Below are positions 9,217-17,575 of a stretch of 35,000 bases of DNA, in pieces. Below the pieces are notes generated by a model that was not told where the DNA came from, did no database searches, and saw only the letters and a program-made list of their open reading frames with translations. Origin of the DNA: Symsagittifera roscoffensis (lineage: Eukaryota; Xenacoelomorpha; Acoela; Convolutidae); assembly GCF_963678635.1 (NCBI RefSeq), contig NW_026970737.1, forward strand, positions 1-35,000, written 5' to 3'. Position 1 is the stretch's first letter; each line of letters begins with the position of its first letter. The translations under genes and the position numbers were made by a program.

Positions 9217-10782
9217 TCAGTTGTATTCCACTGGTGTTAGCTGTCCTGCAACACTTCCCTTTCCATGATTCATGGGAGATGGCTTGAAGTCCCTCATTTT
9301 GCTCTCTCCACATTGGCTGAGTATTTCCATTTCTAACGTTGCTCCAGTCAGAGTGCGGTCACTCCTTTTGGATTTATAACCGGTCGACTTTATTCCCGCC
9401 ATGAGAATGGGTGGCATCATCGCTATATCAGTTAATATTCTATCTGTGCCAGACAATTGATAATCACCTTGCCCCAAATCCATGACCTCCTCGACTCGTT
9501 TTCTTTTCGCTGAGCTACCAGCTTTCATCGATATTTCTGAATCCACTTTAGTCTTCCCAATTCTCCTCGGCATCACTCTGCCGCCTAACTTCATTTTCAT
9601 CGCATTGATTTTATCAATCACGATTTTCGATCGCATCGTCCCTCTCCTGGTTCTTGACAGATACACCACCTCTCCTTCATCGTCCTGCGGTGTCATCTTG
9701 ATGGGAGAATTCGCTTCACTCTCATCAGTAGCTGAGTCGATCAACAACTCACTCAGTCTCCCTTCACACTCATCAAGCTTGTCAAGTATTTCTCTCATCA
9801 AGGGTTGATTGAGACCTGTTTTGAGGATGGACTGGGTCCCATAGCTCTGAATCGCGGTCCAGACTTCTTCCATAAACGCCACTCTGTCCAGCTTACATCC
9901 CGTCCTACTCTCGTGGTCTCGGTGATGTACTTCCCATTCTTCTTCGGGCAGCGTTCCCAAGAAAGGTACTCTGGCTGAGGCCTCTATTCTTCTCCTCCTA
10001 GGTGATTCCATGAGGATTCTCTGGTCGTTATTTCTTGAGTTGCCAGGAGAGCTGCTCTCCGGCAAATTCCGTTTCATTTCCTCAAAGGCTGACGGAGGTT
10101 CCAGTGTCGAGATGCCTTCATCCGCTGGCTCAGTCGTTTCCAACGTGTCTGCATTATTCTCAAGATCACTGAAGATATTGAAATCCAGGCTGGATGTTCC
10201 TCCTGTCGATGCCCTGTCGTCTTCCCCACCAGCTTGATCTTGTTGCATGGGTTCTTCCGTCTGACGGCTTCCACCCTGTCCGTCATCTCCTTCTGACTTA
10301 TCCTTGTTCGAGCTCGATGGTCCTTGTTCGTCATTGTCAGCTTCTTCCTGGAATCTCGGTATGAGCAATGTACCGGCTGATTTATCTTCCTCTTCTCCAT
10401 GGACCACTTTGATTTCTTCGCAACCGAAGGGTGCTAGGAAGGTTCTCGTCTGCAATATTCCTCCCACTTTCATCTCCTTTTTCACACTGGTCAGGATTAA
10501 TGAGGCTTCAGGCAATTCTGTCCTGCCTCTCATTCTCATCGGAGCCAAGCCTAATTCCTTCCATTCCTCATCAAATCTTCCAGGCTTGGGAGTAGCAGCG
10601 TTGCTTATTCGCCTTCTCGTCGCTTGATCCGTGTATGCAAATCGTGTGTACTGTAACACGGCGGCATTTCTCCCTACGAAGCATGGATCCATCGTTCCCA
10701 CAAAATTCCCTATTCTCCTTTCATTGGTTTCGAATGCTCTTAACCTAGGAGTTTGTACCACGGAGACTGCTCCGAGCAACAT
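9217..10782 (-). CDS. Segment E of the giant extra ORF, acidic low-complexity protein
   Basis: 521 codons, unrecognised. Residues roughly 150-260 are rich in Glu, Asp, Ser, Gln and Gly and look disordered. A short basic cluster follows (SPRRRRIEASARV), then a more ordered part with TLPEEEWEVHHRDHES. The composition resembles a linker or scaffold of a polyprotein. The frame is continuous with segment D (one TAG, 10837-10839) and with segment F (one TGA, 9217-9219). In-frame coding also continues upstream of the first Met at 10782 to the TAG, so the segment really begins at 10836. Confidence 0.65.
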   Translation of the reverse strand: MLLGAVSVVQTPRLRAFETNERRIGNFVGTMDPCFVGRNAAVLQYTRFAYTDQATRRRISNAATPKPGRFDEEWKELGLAPMRMRGRTELPEASLILTSVKKEMKVGGILQTRTFLAPFGCEEIKVVHGEEEDKSAGTLLIPRFQEEADNDEQGPSSSNKDKSEGDDGQGGSRQTEEPMQQDQAGGEDDRASTGGTSSLDFNIFSDLENNADTLETTEPADEGISTLEPPSAFEEMKRNLPESSSPGNSRNNDQRILMESPRRRRIEASARVPFLGTLPEEEWEVHHRDHESRTGCKLDRVAFMEEVWTAIQSYGTQSILKTGLNQPLMREILDKLDECEGRLSELLIDSATDESEANSPIKMTPQDDEGEVVYLSRTRRGTMRSKIVIDKINAMKMKLGGRVMPRRIGKTKVDSEISMKAGSSAKRKRVEEVMDLGQGDYQLSGTDRILTDIAMMPPILMAGIKSTGYKSKRSDRTLTGATLEMEILSQCGESKMRDFKPSPMNHGKGSVAGQLTPVEYN

Positions 10783-10836
10783 CCTTCTTATTATAGGGAA
10801 TTCAGGGATTGCCTCCGGTAGCTTCTTGTAATCGCC

Positions 10837-12261
10837 CTAGTCCTTCGTTTCTTCTCTCACCTTGTGGTATGCTGCAGTGAGACGAGGCACTCTGGTTATT
10901 TCACCATTCGTTTTGTCATAGGGCCTCAGATTCCAAAGCTTTGGAAACACCTCGATGTGTCCTCTTTCTACTTCTCCCATGCGGTCACGGAAGTGATCGT
11001 CAAAATTGATGATCGTCATTTCTGGCTCTGATATCTTCGTAAACAACAGATCTTCACTCAAGAGTTCCCGCAATGTGTTCTGCTCACACCAGTTCAGTGT
11101 ACTACCGTCCACTGCCGATATGAGGTTCAGGTGCAGCACCGACCTCCTATATGCTTCCACTTTAACGTCAGGGAACGCAAACGTGACTGCTGGTCCATAG
11201 ATCACTGTCACGAACTCCGTGACTCCTCTGATCAGCGCCAAGGGATCGGTTCTCATAGCTAAGCTCAAATCTGTTAATAGCGGCATGCCTCCAACATGTC
11301 GTCTAACATCTTCCTCTCTTTCAATTGTCTCGTCTTCTCCGGTTCCAAAGCGATTTTGCTGCAAGAGATACTGAATAAGAGTGTGTCTCAGGTCTCTTAT
11401 TTTGTTCCACGAGTCCGTGGATTTCTTCATATCCAGGTTCCTCACTCTCTCTTTCATCTGCTCTGGACAACGTGCCAGTTTCATTAGTCCTCCCAAGTTT
11501 CCGTGGGTTATTGCGATCAATGTCAGAAGCCCGTCTAGTCGCAGGTTCTGTATTCCATCCGTAAGCAGTATCGCCGGTCCTTTCACGAAACTCTCCGCTC
11601 CGAATGTCACGAACAAGGCTATCAATTCCACTATCGATACTCTCACTACTGCTTGGAGGAATTCTTTTATCAAATAGTGCGAGACTTTTGGGTAAACTTT
11701 TGCCAAGAAGGACGCGGTCCATCCGGCTCCCAACCCTTCTAGCATGCTGTCTGTCCTCTCAAATCCCTCCTGTCCCTTCACTTCCTGAGTCCAGAAGGTT
11801 TCCAGAGTAATCTGATACATTCTGTTCACAAACTCAGCGGTCTTTTCTCCGGCATTTTCCGCCAGGTTCACCTCCTTCAACAAGTAGGCATGTATCTTCG
11901 TGATCATTACGGGGCCTTGCTGAAAAGCATCTGCACCCAATGCCGCTACTCTAGGATTCAGGTGTAGCCACTGGTTGGCTTCCGGCTTGGTTCTCAGAAC
12001 CATCGCCTCCAGATGAGCTCTCGTCTCCAGTGAATTTTTTCTTCTTGTGTCCTCACTTGCCACCTCCATTGCTCGGAACCATAAGTCGTTGGACATTGCC
12101 GTGATCATTCGATGGTCGTCGTCTATTCCCGGTTTCAGTTTGAGTTGCCGACTGAAGTTGGACAGTTCCAACCCCAGCACTTCGTCCAACACTAACATGT
12201 GTAGCGCGTGGTCCTTGAATCCTCTCATCGCGTTTGAGATATCTGACCGTACTGCAGGCAT
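10837..12261 (-). CDS. Segment D of the giant extra ORF, helical protein of unknown function
   Basis: 474 codons, largely helix-forming. A hydrophobic stretch (VSIVELIALFVTFGAESFV, about residues 207-225) and a second (LDGLLTLIAITHGNLGGLM) could be membrane-associated or core helices; neither is a clear transmembrane span. No family recognised. The N terminus overlaps the end of the SGNH-like segment (12225-12503) in another frame, and coding character passes from one to the other at about 12250. The frames therefore probably belonged together before a small indel. It ends in TAG, after which segment E continues in frame. Confidence 0.65.
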   Translation of the reverse strand: MPAVRSDISNAMRGFKDHALHMLVLDEVLGLELSNFSRQLKLKPGIDDDHRMITAMSNDLWFRAMEVASEDTRRKNSLETRAHLEAMVLRTKPEANQWLHLNPRVAALGADAFQQGPVMITKIHAYLLKEVNLAENAGEKTAEFVNRMYQITLETFWTQEVKGQEGFERTDSMLEGLGAGWTASFLAKVYPKVSHYLIKEFLQAVVRVSIVELIALFVTFGAESFVKGPAILLTDGIQNLRLDGLLTLIAITHGNLGGLMKLARCPEQMKERVRNLDMKKSTDSWNKIRDLRHTLIQYLLQQNRFGTGEDETIEREEDVRRHVGGMPLLTDLSLAMRTDPLALIRGVTEFVTVIYGPAVTFAFPDVKVEAYRRSVLHLNLISAVDGSTLNWCEQNTLRELLSEDLLFTKISEPEMTIINFDDHFRDRMGEVERGHIEVFPKLWNLRPYDKTNGEITRVPRLTAAYHKVREETKD

Positions 12262-12503
12262 GCAGCCTTAAGTGGCCGCAGGTTCTCTATTTCTATCATG
12301 CGATTCGGGGCCGATATGATCACATCATATTTTCCTTCTGAAAGTAAGGCTACCATTGCGTACACAAACTTCAGTCCATCCGGGAGATGTGCATATCCCG
12401 GAGACAACGCGAATACTACTCTCAACGCCACTTTATTGAATGACCCCTCCTTCGTTGCATCCACCACTTCACCCATCGACTCCAGGATGTCTTTTATTGC
12501 TGG
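12225..12503 (-). CDS. In-frame continuation of the SGNH protein after a TAG
   Basis: This segment continues the frame of 12504-14117 directly after TAG 12504-12506 and stays open for about 90 codons, with protein-like composition (VVFALSPGYAHLPDGLKF, then YDVIISAPN). It looks like the second half of the degenerate SGNH-like region begun upstream: a hydrophobic strand ending in a SAPN loop. It shifts frame at about 12250 into segment D. Either the TAG is a point mutation or it is read through. Confidence 0.6.
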   Translation of the reverse strand, partial: PAIKDILESMGEVVDATKEGSFNKVALRVVFALSPGYAHLPDGLKFVYAMVALLSEGKYDVIISAPNRMIEIENLRPLKAACLQYGQISQTR

Positions 12504-14117
12504 CTATACTGCGTTTTCTGCTGTTGCAGGATCTCTGAGCCTGCTCAGAAAACCTCTACTGTGTAGATGGTCATTGATGCCAGCAAACACAATCGTAATT
12601 GGGTTCATGTCTGTCTGCCTTTGTACCCCTATAGCCAAAGACACTGATTGCAACAGGTCTAGGTCGACCGCGGCCAACATTATGACGTCCGGCCAAAACA
12701 AAGACTTGGAGGTGTACACGAACTCTGAATTCGCTACTACCATGATTTTGGCCTTCCTCATCTCTGCTTTGTCGTAGGCGGCGAAGATGGTCTCATCTTT
12801 CTTTATCGCTGTCAATCCGCCGTATCTCTGGGCATCACCATCTTGGTTCACTAGTTTTGGGTACACTCTCTCCTTCACATGACCAGGTGGTGTCGTCAGC
12901 TGCCTAAATATCTTCACGTGTTGTCCAATTGGTGCTCTCGCCGTCAGGAATCTCCCTGGTCTTTCTTCACGATTCCCCTCATCATGGTTCAATCTCACAT
13001 CTTGCAACGGTCTCGCATTCACTGATCCCATCGTGTTGTTAGAGGGCAGTCCCTCCAAATCAGCAAATCTCAAGGCCGTCGTGGAGCTGAAATTTATGCT
13101 AGCGGCTATCAACCAGTCTACGCCGGTTATCGAGTACAATCTGCTGACGGATAGCGTCGCTCCATTCAGCATCCTCCTTGCATCTTCGATGAAGCTTACT
13201 CTCTGTAGGTCCAGCTTCATTAATTCGTCTTTGTATATATGCCAAGGAGATGGTATGGATCTCGACCACAACAATGAGCCCCTGCTCGGTCTTTCCTCTC
13301 GACTGGTACTCGTCGTCTCCGATCTAGTGTCCGATCTAGATGTGCCTGCTACTTCTTCGATTGGTTGGTTGACAGGTCCTATCCTTCTCCTGGGATGTAT
13401 TGTCCTCCTCATCGGTGCTTCTCCCAACCGATCCTGTACGTCTGTTCTTCGACCTGGTTCGCTGGAGCTTTGTTGCCGGTAATTCTTGACGGCTGGGACC
13501 GTACCCAGGCGTGTTTCCAGGCTAGGAGGCACAAAGGTGGTAATCACCGCATCACTCACCGTTCCCTTTTCCTTCAGCACTCCTGTATCAAAGAGTTCTG
13601 CTTCCAACTCATCCAACCGTTCTTGGAAGACTCGATTCAACCAAGCTTGTCCTTCGATACTGTCGAAGTGGATGCCATCTGTGGTCAGTCTGGCCTGATC
13701 CATGGCTCTCAACTCATGTTCAATATCCATGAGGATCATTCTTTCGGCATTTCGATTTGCTAGGTTCCTCAAGATGTTGTTCCATCTTATGACTCCCTCG
13801 TTGTGCCTTCTTCCTGATGCTGTCAGGCTTCTCGCGTTCATTGGCACAGTGCAAACGGTCAGTACCGCGCAACTGAACTTCTGCCAGAGAGTAGTAAACA
13901 AACACACCATCATTGACTCCCACAGTGCTTCCTTCTCGTCTGATCCTCTGGAGATGTCATTAGTCCCCACTAAGATCATCACATTGGGAATCTTCCCTGG
14001 ATTCATCAGTTCCACCATCCGATATAATTGGGCTATCGTCGCCCCTCCAAAGGCCATCACCGTGGTGACCCATGAGGTCCTCAAGTTCGACAGCACTCTG
14101 ACTAAACTGTCTCCCAA
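12504..14117 (-). CDS. SGNH/GDSL-type hydrolase (segment B of the extra ORF)
   Basis: Serine esterase/lipase fold of the SGNH family, which hydrolyses ester bonds such as acetyl or acyl groups. The diagnostic blocks are all present: GDS at residues 2-4 (nucleophile Ser4), Gly24/25 in AFGGATIAQL (block II), GTND at 51-54 (block III) and DGIH at 147-150 (Asp147, His150). The hydrolase takes about 180 residues. A disordered Arg/Ser-rich linker follows, then a second SGNH-like unit with VVANSEF (about 460-466) and AGIND (about 512-516). The frame begins at a TTG, not a usable eukaryotic start, and is open further upstream where it overlaps the end of segment A. It was therefore probably translated as part of A. 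Ends in TAG with coding continuing beyond. Confidence 0.85.
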   Translation of the reverse strand: MGDSLVRVLSNLRTSWVTTVMAFGGATIAQLYRMVELMNPGKIPNVMILVGTNDISRGSDEKEALWESMMVCLFTTLWQKFSCAVLTVCTVPMNARSLTASGRRHNEGVIRWNNILRNLANRNAERMILMDIEHELRAMDQARLTTDGIHFDSIEGQAWLNRVFQERLDELEAELFDTGVLKEKGTVSDAVITTFVPPSLETRLGTVPAVKNYRQQSSSEPGRRTDVQDRLGEAPMRRTIHPRRRIGPVNQPIEEVAGTSRSDTRSETTSTSREERPSRGSLLWSRSIPSPWHIYKDELMKLDLQRVSFIEDARRMLNGATLSVSRLYSITGVDWLIAASINFSSTTALRFADLEGLPSNNTMGSVNARPLQDVRLNHDEGNREERPGRFLTARAPIGQHVKIFRQLTTPPGHVKERVYPKLVNQDGDAQRYGGLTAIKKDETIFAAYDKAEMRKAKIMVVANSEFVYTSKSLFWPDVIMLAAVDLDLLQSVSLAIGVQRQTDMNPITIVFAGINDHLHSRGFLSRLRDPATAENAV

Positions 14118-14119
14118 TA

Positions 14120-15337
14120 TCAGGTCCCGAGTGGTGGTTGCTGCAGGTTTACAGCCGGGCTCCAGGTAGCTCGATTGAAGCAGGCCCTCGGATCTGTCTC
14201 CGGAACTCCCGTGAAATTGTATTTCAATTGATTATTCTTCTGCACGTCTACTATGCGAGACACTTTCTTTGCTGGCATCTTTCGTAGTTTCCTCTCTGGG
14301 ATTCTCGAGCAGCTCCCCATGAGTGGTGTCACGTTACTTATCCCTTGTCTGATCACGGTCTGTGAGAGTTGTACTCTGCCCGTATCGTCAATCGTTCCAT
14401 AGGGTGCAGTCACCCCGGAACCTGGCGCATTCTTGTTAGCGACCAGTCGTCCAGCTGTCTCTATCAGTTTCCTCACTGTCTGTTCTACGACGGGGTCACC
14501 CAAGGTGTCGCTAGGATCCGGGATCGTTACTCGATTTGTCTTCTCTGCTGGAGGTCGTGTCTCCGTTGTTTGACTCATTTCTCGAGGCGTCAAGAGCTCC
14601 ATCGGGGACTGCCCACGAGGAATATCCCTTGCAGGTATCACTTTCTCCACGGCCGTTGTCAACGCCACCTGCTCCGATTGCTCTTTGTATTCCTGCCTTA
14701 AGCGTTCGATCTCTTGACCCTGCTTTTTGTTGCAGTCTTCAAACAACTTTCTCCACATGTCCCGATCTTCCGCCATCTGGAGCATGCTTCTGGTCATCTC
14801 GTCCAGCTCCTTCTTCGTACTTCTCAGCTGATCGTTCATCTCGTCCAGATCTTGTATGGTTTGGTTCGTCTGAACCTTCTGTGTTACTTTCGCCCTTTTT
14901 GGTGGCACAGCTGCTCTCAGTTGTGAACCAGACGAGGTCGCCTCGCTGTTCATCTCCCGATGCATTCTCGTCAACCCAGGTTTAGGCTTAGAGGGCATTG
15001 GCATCTCACCTGGTTGGTAAGTCCTAGAACTTCCCAATCCAGGCTCATTCGCCAAGTCACTCCCTGAGAGAGCCCCGTTTCTCCACCTCATCACTCTCAT
15101 GTTCGGGCGGTCTAGTACTCCTCTTTCTCCATATGCTGCCATCAACAGGACTTCCGTGGGGTGGTCCCCACGGTTGTCGTGCCCCAAGATGTTGATTAGG
15201 GCGGTCAGCAACATGACCACCTCTGGGTCCTCCAGAGCGAAGTCTCGTTCGATCAGCCGACGATAGATCGCATCTACCATCGGTCCTACATATGCCTCTG
15301 CCAGGTCCATCAATTCATCCAGGTTGAAGTTGTCCAT
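14120..15337 (-). CDS. Coiled-coil protein, N-terminal segment A of the extra ORF
   Basis: 405 codons from a real ATG at 15337, the first ORF after pol. Layout: a helical acidic N-terminal 80 residues, a Pro/Ser-rich stretch, a clear coiled coil at about residues 165-225 (heptads through NDQLRSTKKELDEMTRSM and the following Glu/Arg-rich helix), and a disordered tail. It looks like a structural or oligomerising protein, perhaps gag-like, but I recognise no family. Its last codons overlap the upstream part of the SGNH frame, one frame off, and its stop (14120-14122) lies directly beside the GDS block. A and B were therefore probably one reading frame. Expression might use a spliced mRNA. Confidence 0.75.
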   Translation of the reverse strand: MDNFNLDELMDLAEAYVGPMVDAIYRRLIERDFALEDPEVVMLLTALINILGHDNRGDHPTEVLLMAAYGERGVLDRPNMRVMRWRNGALSGSDLANEPGLGSSRTYQPGEMPMPSKPKPGLTRMHREMNSEATSSGSQLRAAVPPKRAKVTQKVQTNQTIQDLDEMNDQLRSTKKELDEMTRSMLQMAEDRDMWRKLFEDCNKKQGQEIERLRQEYKEQSEQVALTTAVEKVIPARDIPRGQSPMELLTPREMSQTTETRPPAEKTNRVTIPDPSDTLGDPVVEQTVRKLIETAGRLVANKNAPGSGVTAPYGTIDDTGRVQLSQTVIRQGISNVTPLMGSCSRIPERKLRKMPAKKVSRIVDVQKNNQLKYNFTGVPETDPRACFNRATWSPAVNLQQPPLGT

Positions 15338-15727
15338 TCTATTCTTTTCAAGTTTGATTTGATTCGATTCTTTGACTCAAGTGAGTAATTTAAATGATCA
15401 ATCAGGATCTAGAAAAGAAATCACGAATGTCACACTTGTTAGTTTCACCTTAACATATATCGTTAAAATTTGCTTAAAACAGTTCAGATAAAAAGATTTT
15501 TATCCTAAAATTTGTTAAAATCAATTGGTTTCTAAAATTTTGGAATTCGACCTAAGATTGGACAGTCCAAACTCTGGATCTATTCCGAAGATCGTCATTC
15601 AGTTGTTCATGGTCACTAACCCCAACTTACCCATGATCTTAATAACCTAACACATAACATAACATAGCACACATATCACATATTACACACAACTTAATCT
15701 TTGGCCTAACACTCTTTCGCACTTCAC
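15338..15727 (-). other. Gap between pol and the extra ORF
   Basis: 390 bp, AT-rich, without coding character. It holds simple CATAACATAACATA-like repeats at about 15653-15670. On the minus strand there are two TTTTAG-type 3' splice-site look-alikes at about 15504-15540, which could serve a spliced mRNA for the extra ORF. No promoter was identified. These are weak signals. Confidence 0.35.
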
Positions 15728-15729
15728 TC

Positions 15730-16183
15730 AGCCTATACTTAAGTAATATTTCTTATGTAGATATACTTGTATGTTTGTATCAGATAATATCACGTGTACA
15801 AGCGCGTACAATTCCCGAGGATCCAGTCTTCCTCTGTTTGGATCGTACACTGGAAGCGAGAGCTCCTTCACGTCCATTTCCACAAGGAAGTCCCTCAGCC
15901 TCGTCAAAGACAAGACTAGGTTTTCTGGGTCCACGTGCTGCTTCTCTGTCGCCCTCGTTACCAAGAAGCATAAGTACTTTCCCGGTATCTGCAACACCGC
16001 CGGAGGTAAGGCTGCTACGCCCCCTATCCCTGGTCTTTGCTTCCAAAGGAATTCCACGTTTTTGTATTCTCTCTTAAAATCTGCCGCTAACGCTGTCCTA
16101 AAACTCATGTCTGCGGTGATTGCTATCGCACATGTTCTGTTTGTGAGTATGAAATCACTGTCTGTTAGTATTATGTTACTAGA
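15730..16183 (-). other. Macro-like (ADP-ribose-binding fold) domain at the pol C terminus
   Basis: Approximate span of the domain inside the ORF above. The order of elements matches small macro domains: a strand plus an AD(M)-x-GxA-like helix start, a basic helix with FKREY, GVAAL, GKYLCFLVT, a long helix ENLVLSLTRLRDFLVEM, the strand ELSLPVYD, and the final helix and strand LVHVILSDTNIQVYL. Macro domains bind or remove ADP-ribose; several viruses use them against host PARPs. Here the two Gly-rich ligand loops are substituted, so activity may be lost or altered. Confidence 0.7.
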
Positions 16184-16338
16184 ATATTCATTCGGTAAAT
16201 TAAAATATGACTCAACTACCCTGCCTATGCCAGGTTTCTTAGGTTCTTCGCCTGTTTCTGCTTCTAACTCTCCTGTTTCTCTTGCTATTCTCAATTTTTT
16301 TATTATCAGGTTTTCAGTGTGGGTAAGTCCTACCCCCA

Positions 16339-16350
16339 CTCCCCGGACAA
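16339..16350 (-). other. PPT-like motif inside pol
   Basis: CTCCCCGGACAA on the plus strand, that is TTGTCCGGGGAG in the element RNA. It matches the tract beside the 3' LTR (5591-5601). Copies also lie at 18847-18858 and 18913-18924 and in their duplicates at 21234-21245 and 21300-21311. Here it is read in a different codon frame (F-V-R-G) from the others (L-S-G-E). Confidence 0.4.
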
Positions 16351-17575
16351 AAATATCCATCGGCGTCCCCGTCGATCGCATACCGGATATCAAGTCAAGG
16401 TTAGAAGCTGGAATGAGAAGTTGTCCTTCCTGGGCAGCCCAGGAAGGATCATCTCGTTCGGTCTTAATGTATTTCGCGCTTTCACGATCTACGTCTTGAA
16501 TCGTAACGCTGGTCTCTTTAGGGTCTGATGTCATTTCGTTCAGCCACTCTAAGACACGCAGGTTCGTCAGGTCTTGTTCATTTGACTGCTGTTGCTCATC
16601 GTCGAATTCTACCTCGGGTTTCGACCAGTCGTCAACCCACTCATCGTTGTGATCATCGACTATGTCAATGTCTTGTGACACGGTTATTTCCTCTAAACCC
16701 ACTACTTCCTCCACTATTTTCTTTAGATCTATCCTATCCACTACAAAGTCGTCACCGTAAGGATTGTATTTCTTTCTTGGTCTCGTCCCGTCCTTCTGAC
16801 GAGTCCGCATCGTGAACGGAAGATCTGGTTCCAAGCTCTTGGGAACCTCTATCTGTTCGGAATCCTGCCAATCCTCTTCTGCGTAGGGTAAGGTTTCATC
16901 GTCCGCTTCGATCTGTTCGTTTGGATCCAGGTCCAATGGTCTATCCGTACCTTCCTCTACGACTTCGTTTCCATCGTTCTTCTCCCTGGTGCCTTTTTCA
17001 TTGACCTCACAAGCAGGATCCATCATTAGATAATCCCCTTCTTCCATGTCTGCAGGTATACACCAGTCTTCTGTCGATGGATTGTGTGGCTTGATGTTCT
17101 CGTAGTGGGCGGCTCGGCCAGTACTCAGTCTATAAAAGCGTCCCTCCTGGTGCACCTCCGTAATCATGAAGGGTCCCCTCCATTTCTTTAGAAGTTTCTT
17201 TGTCCCTTTCGGTGGTATAACGTTCTGAAATACCCATACATAGTCTCCCACCGAGTAAGCTTTTGCGCCAGCTGCTTTCTTGTCGAATCTTTTCCTTTGC
17301 CTTGCCTGTGGTTGCTGAGTATTTCGTCTGCACAGATCGTTCAACTCCTGTTGACGTCTGATCACATCCCTTACGTAAACCTGTGGAGATGTTTTCTTTC
17401 CCTCATACTCTGGGTAGAAGAATGTCAACGGTAAAGACTTCTCGTGCCCCGTCAGCATCATGTGTGGACTGACTCCAGTGGTGGAGTGTTGCGTGCTATT
17501 ATAAGCTCCCATCACCTGTGGAAGGTATCTGTCCCAATCGGTCATGTACCTGGAACAATATACCCTCAGCATCGA

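Noticed and set aside
6365-15000. Plus-strand ORFs of 60-155 codons over the extra coding region
   Set aside because: They lie opposite long minus-strand frames, have Ser/Leu/Phe-rich antisense composition, and often lack an ATG.
6394-15337. An envelope or fusion glycoprotein in the extra ORF
   Set aside because: No signal peptide, no convincing transmembrane anchor and no cleavage-plus-fusion-peptide arrangement was seen; the hydrophobic stretches are short or helix-core-like.
15771-16499. Plus-strand 242-codon ORF
   Set aside because: It is the antisense of the macro-like end of pol, which has recognisable domain order on the minus strand.
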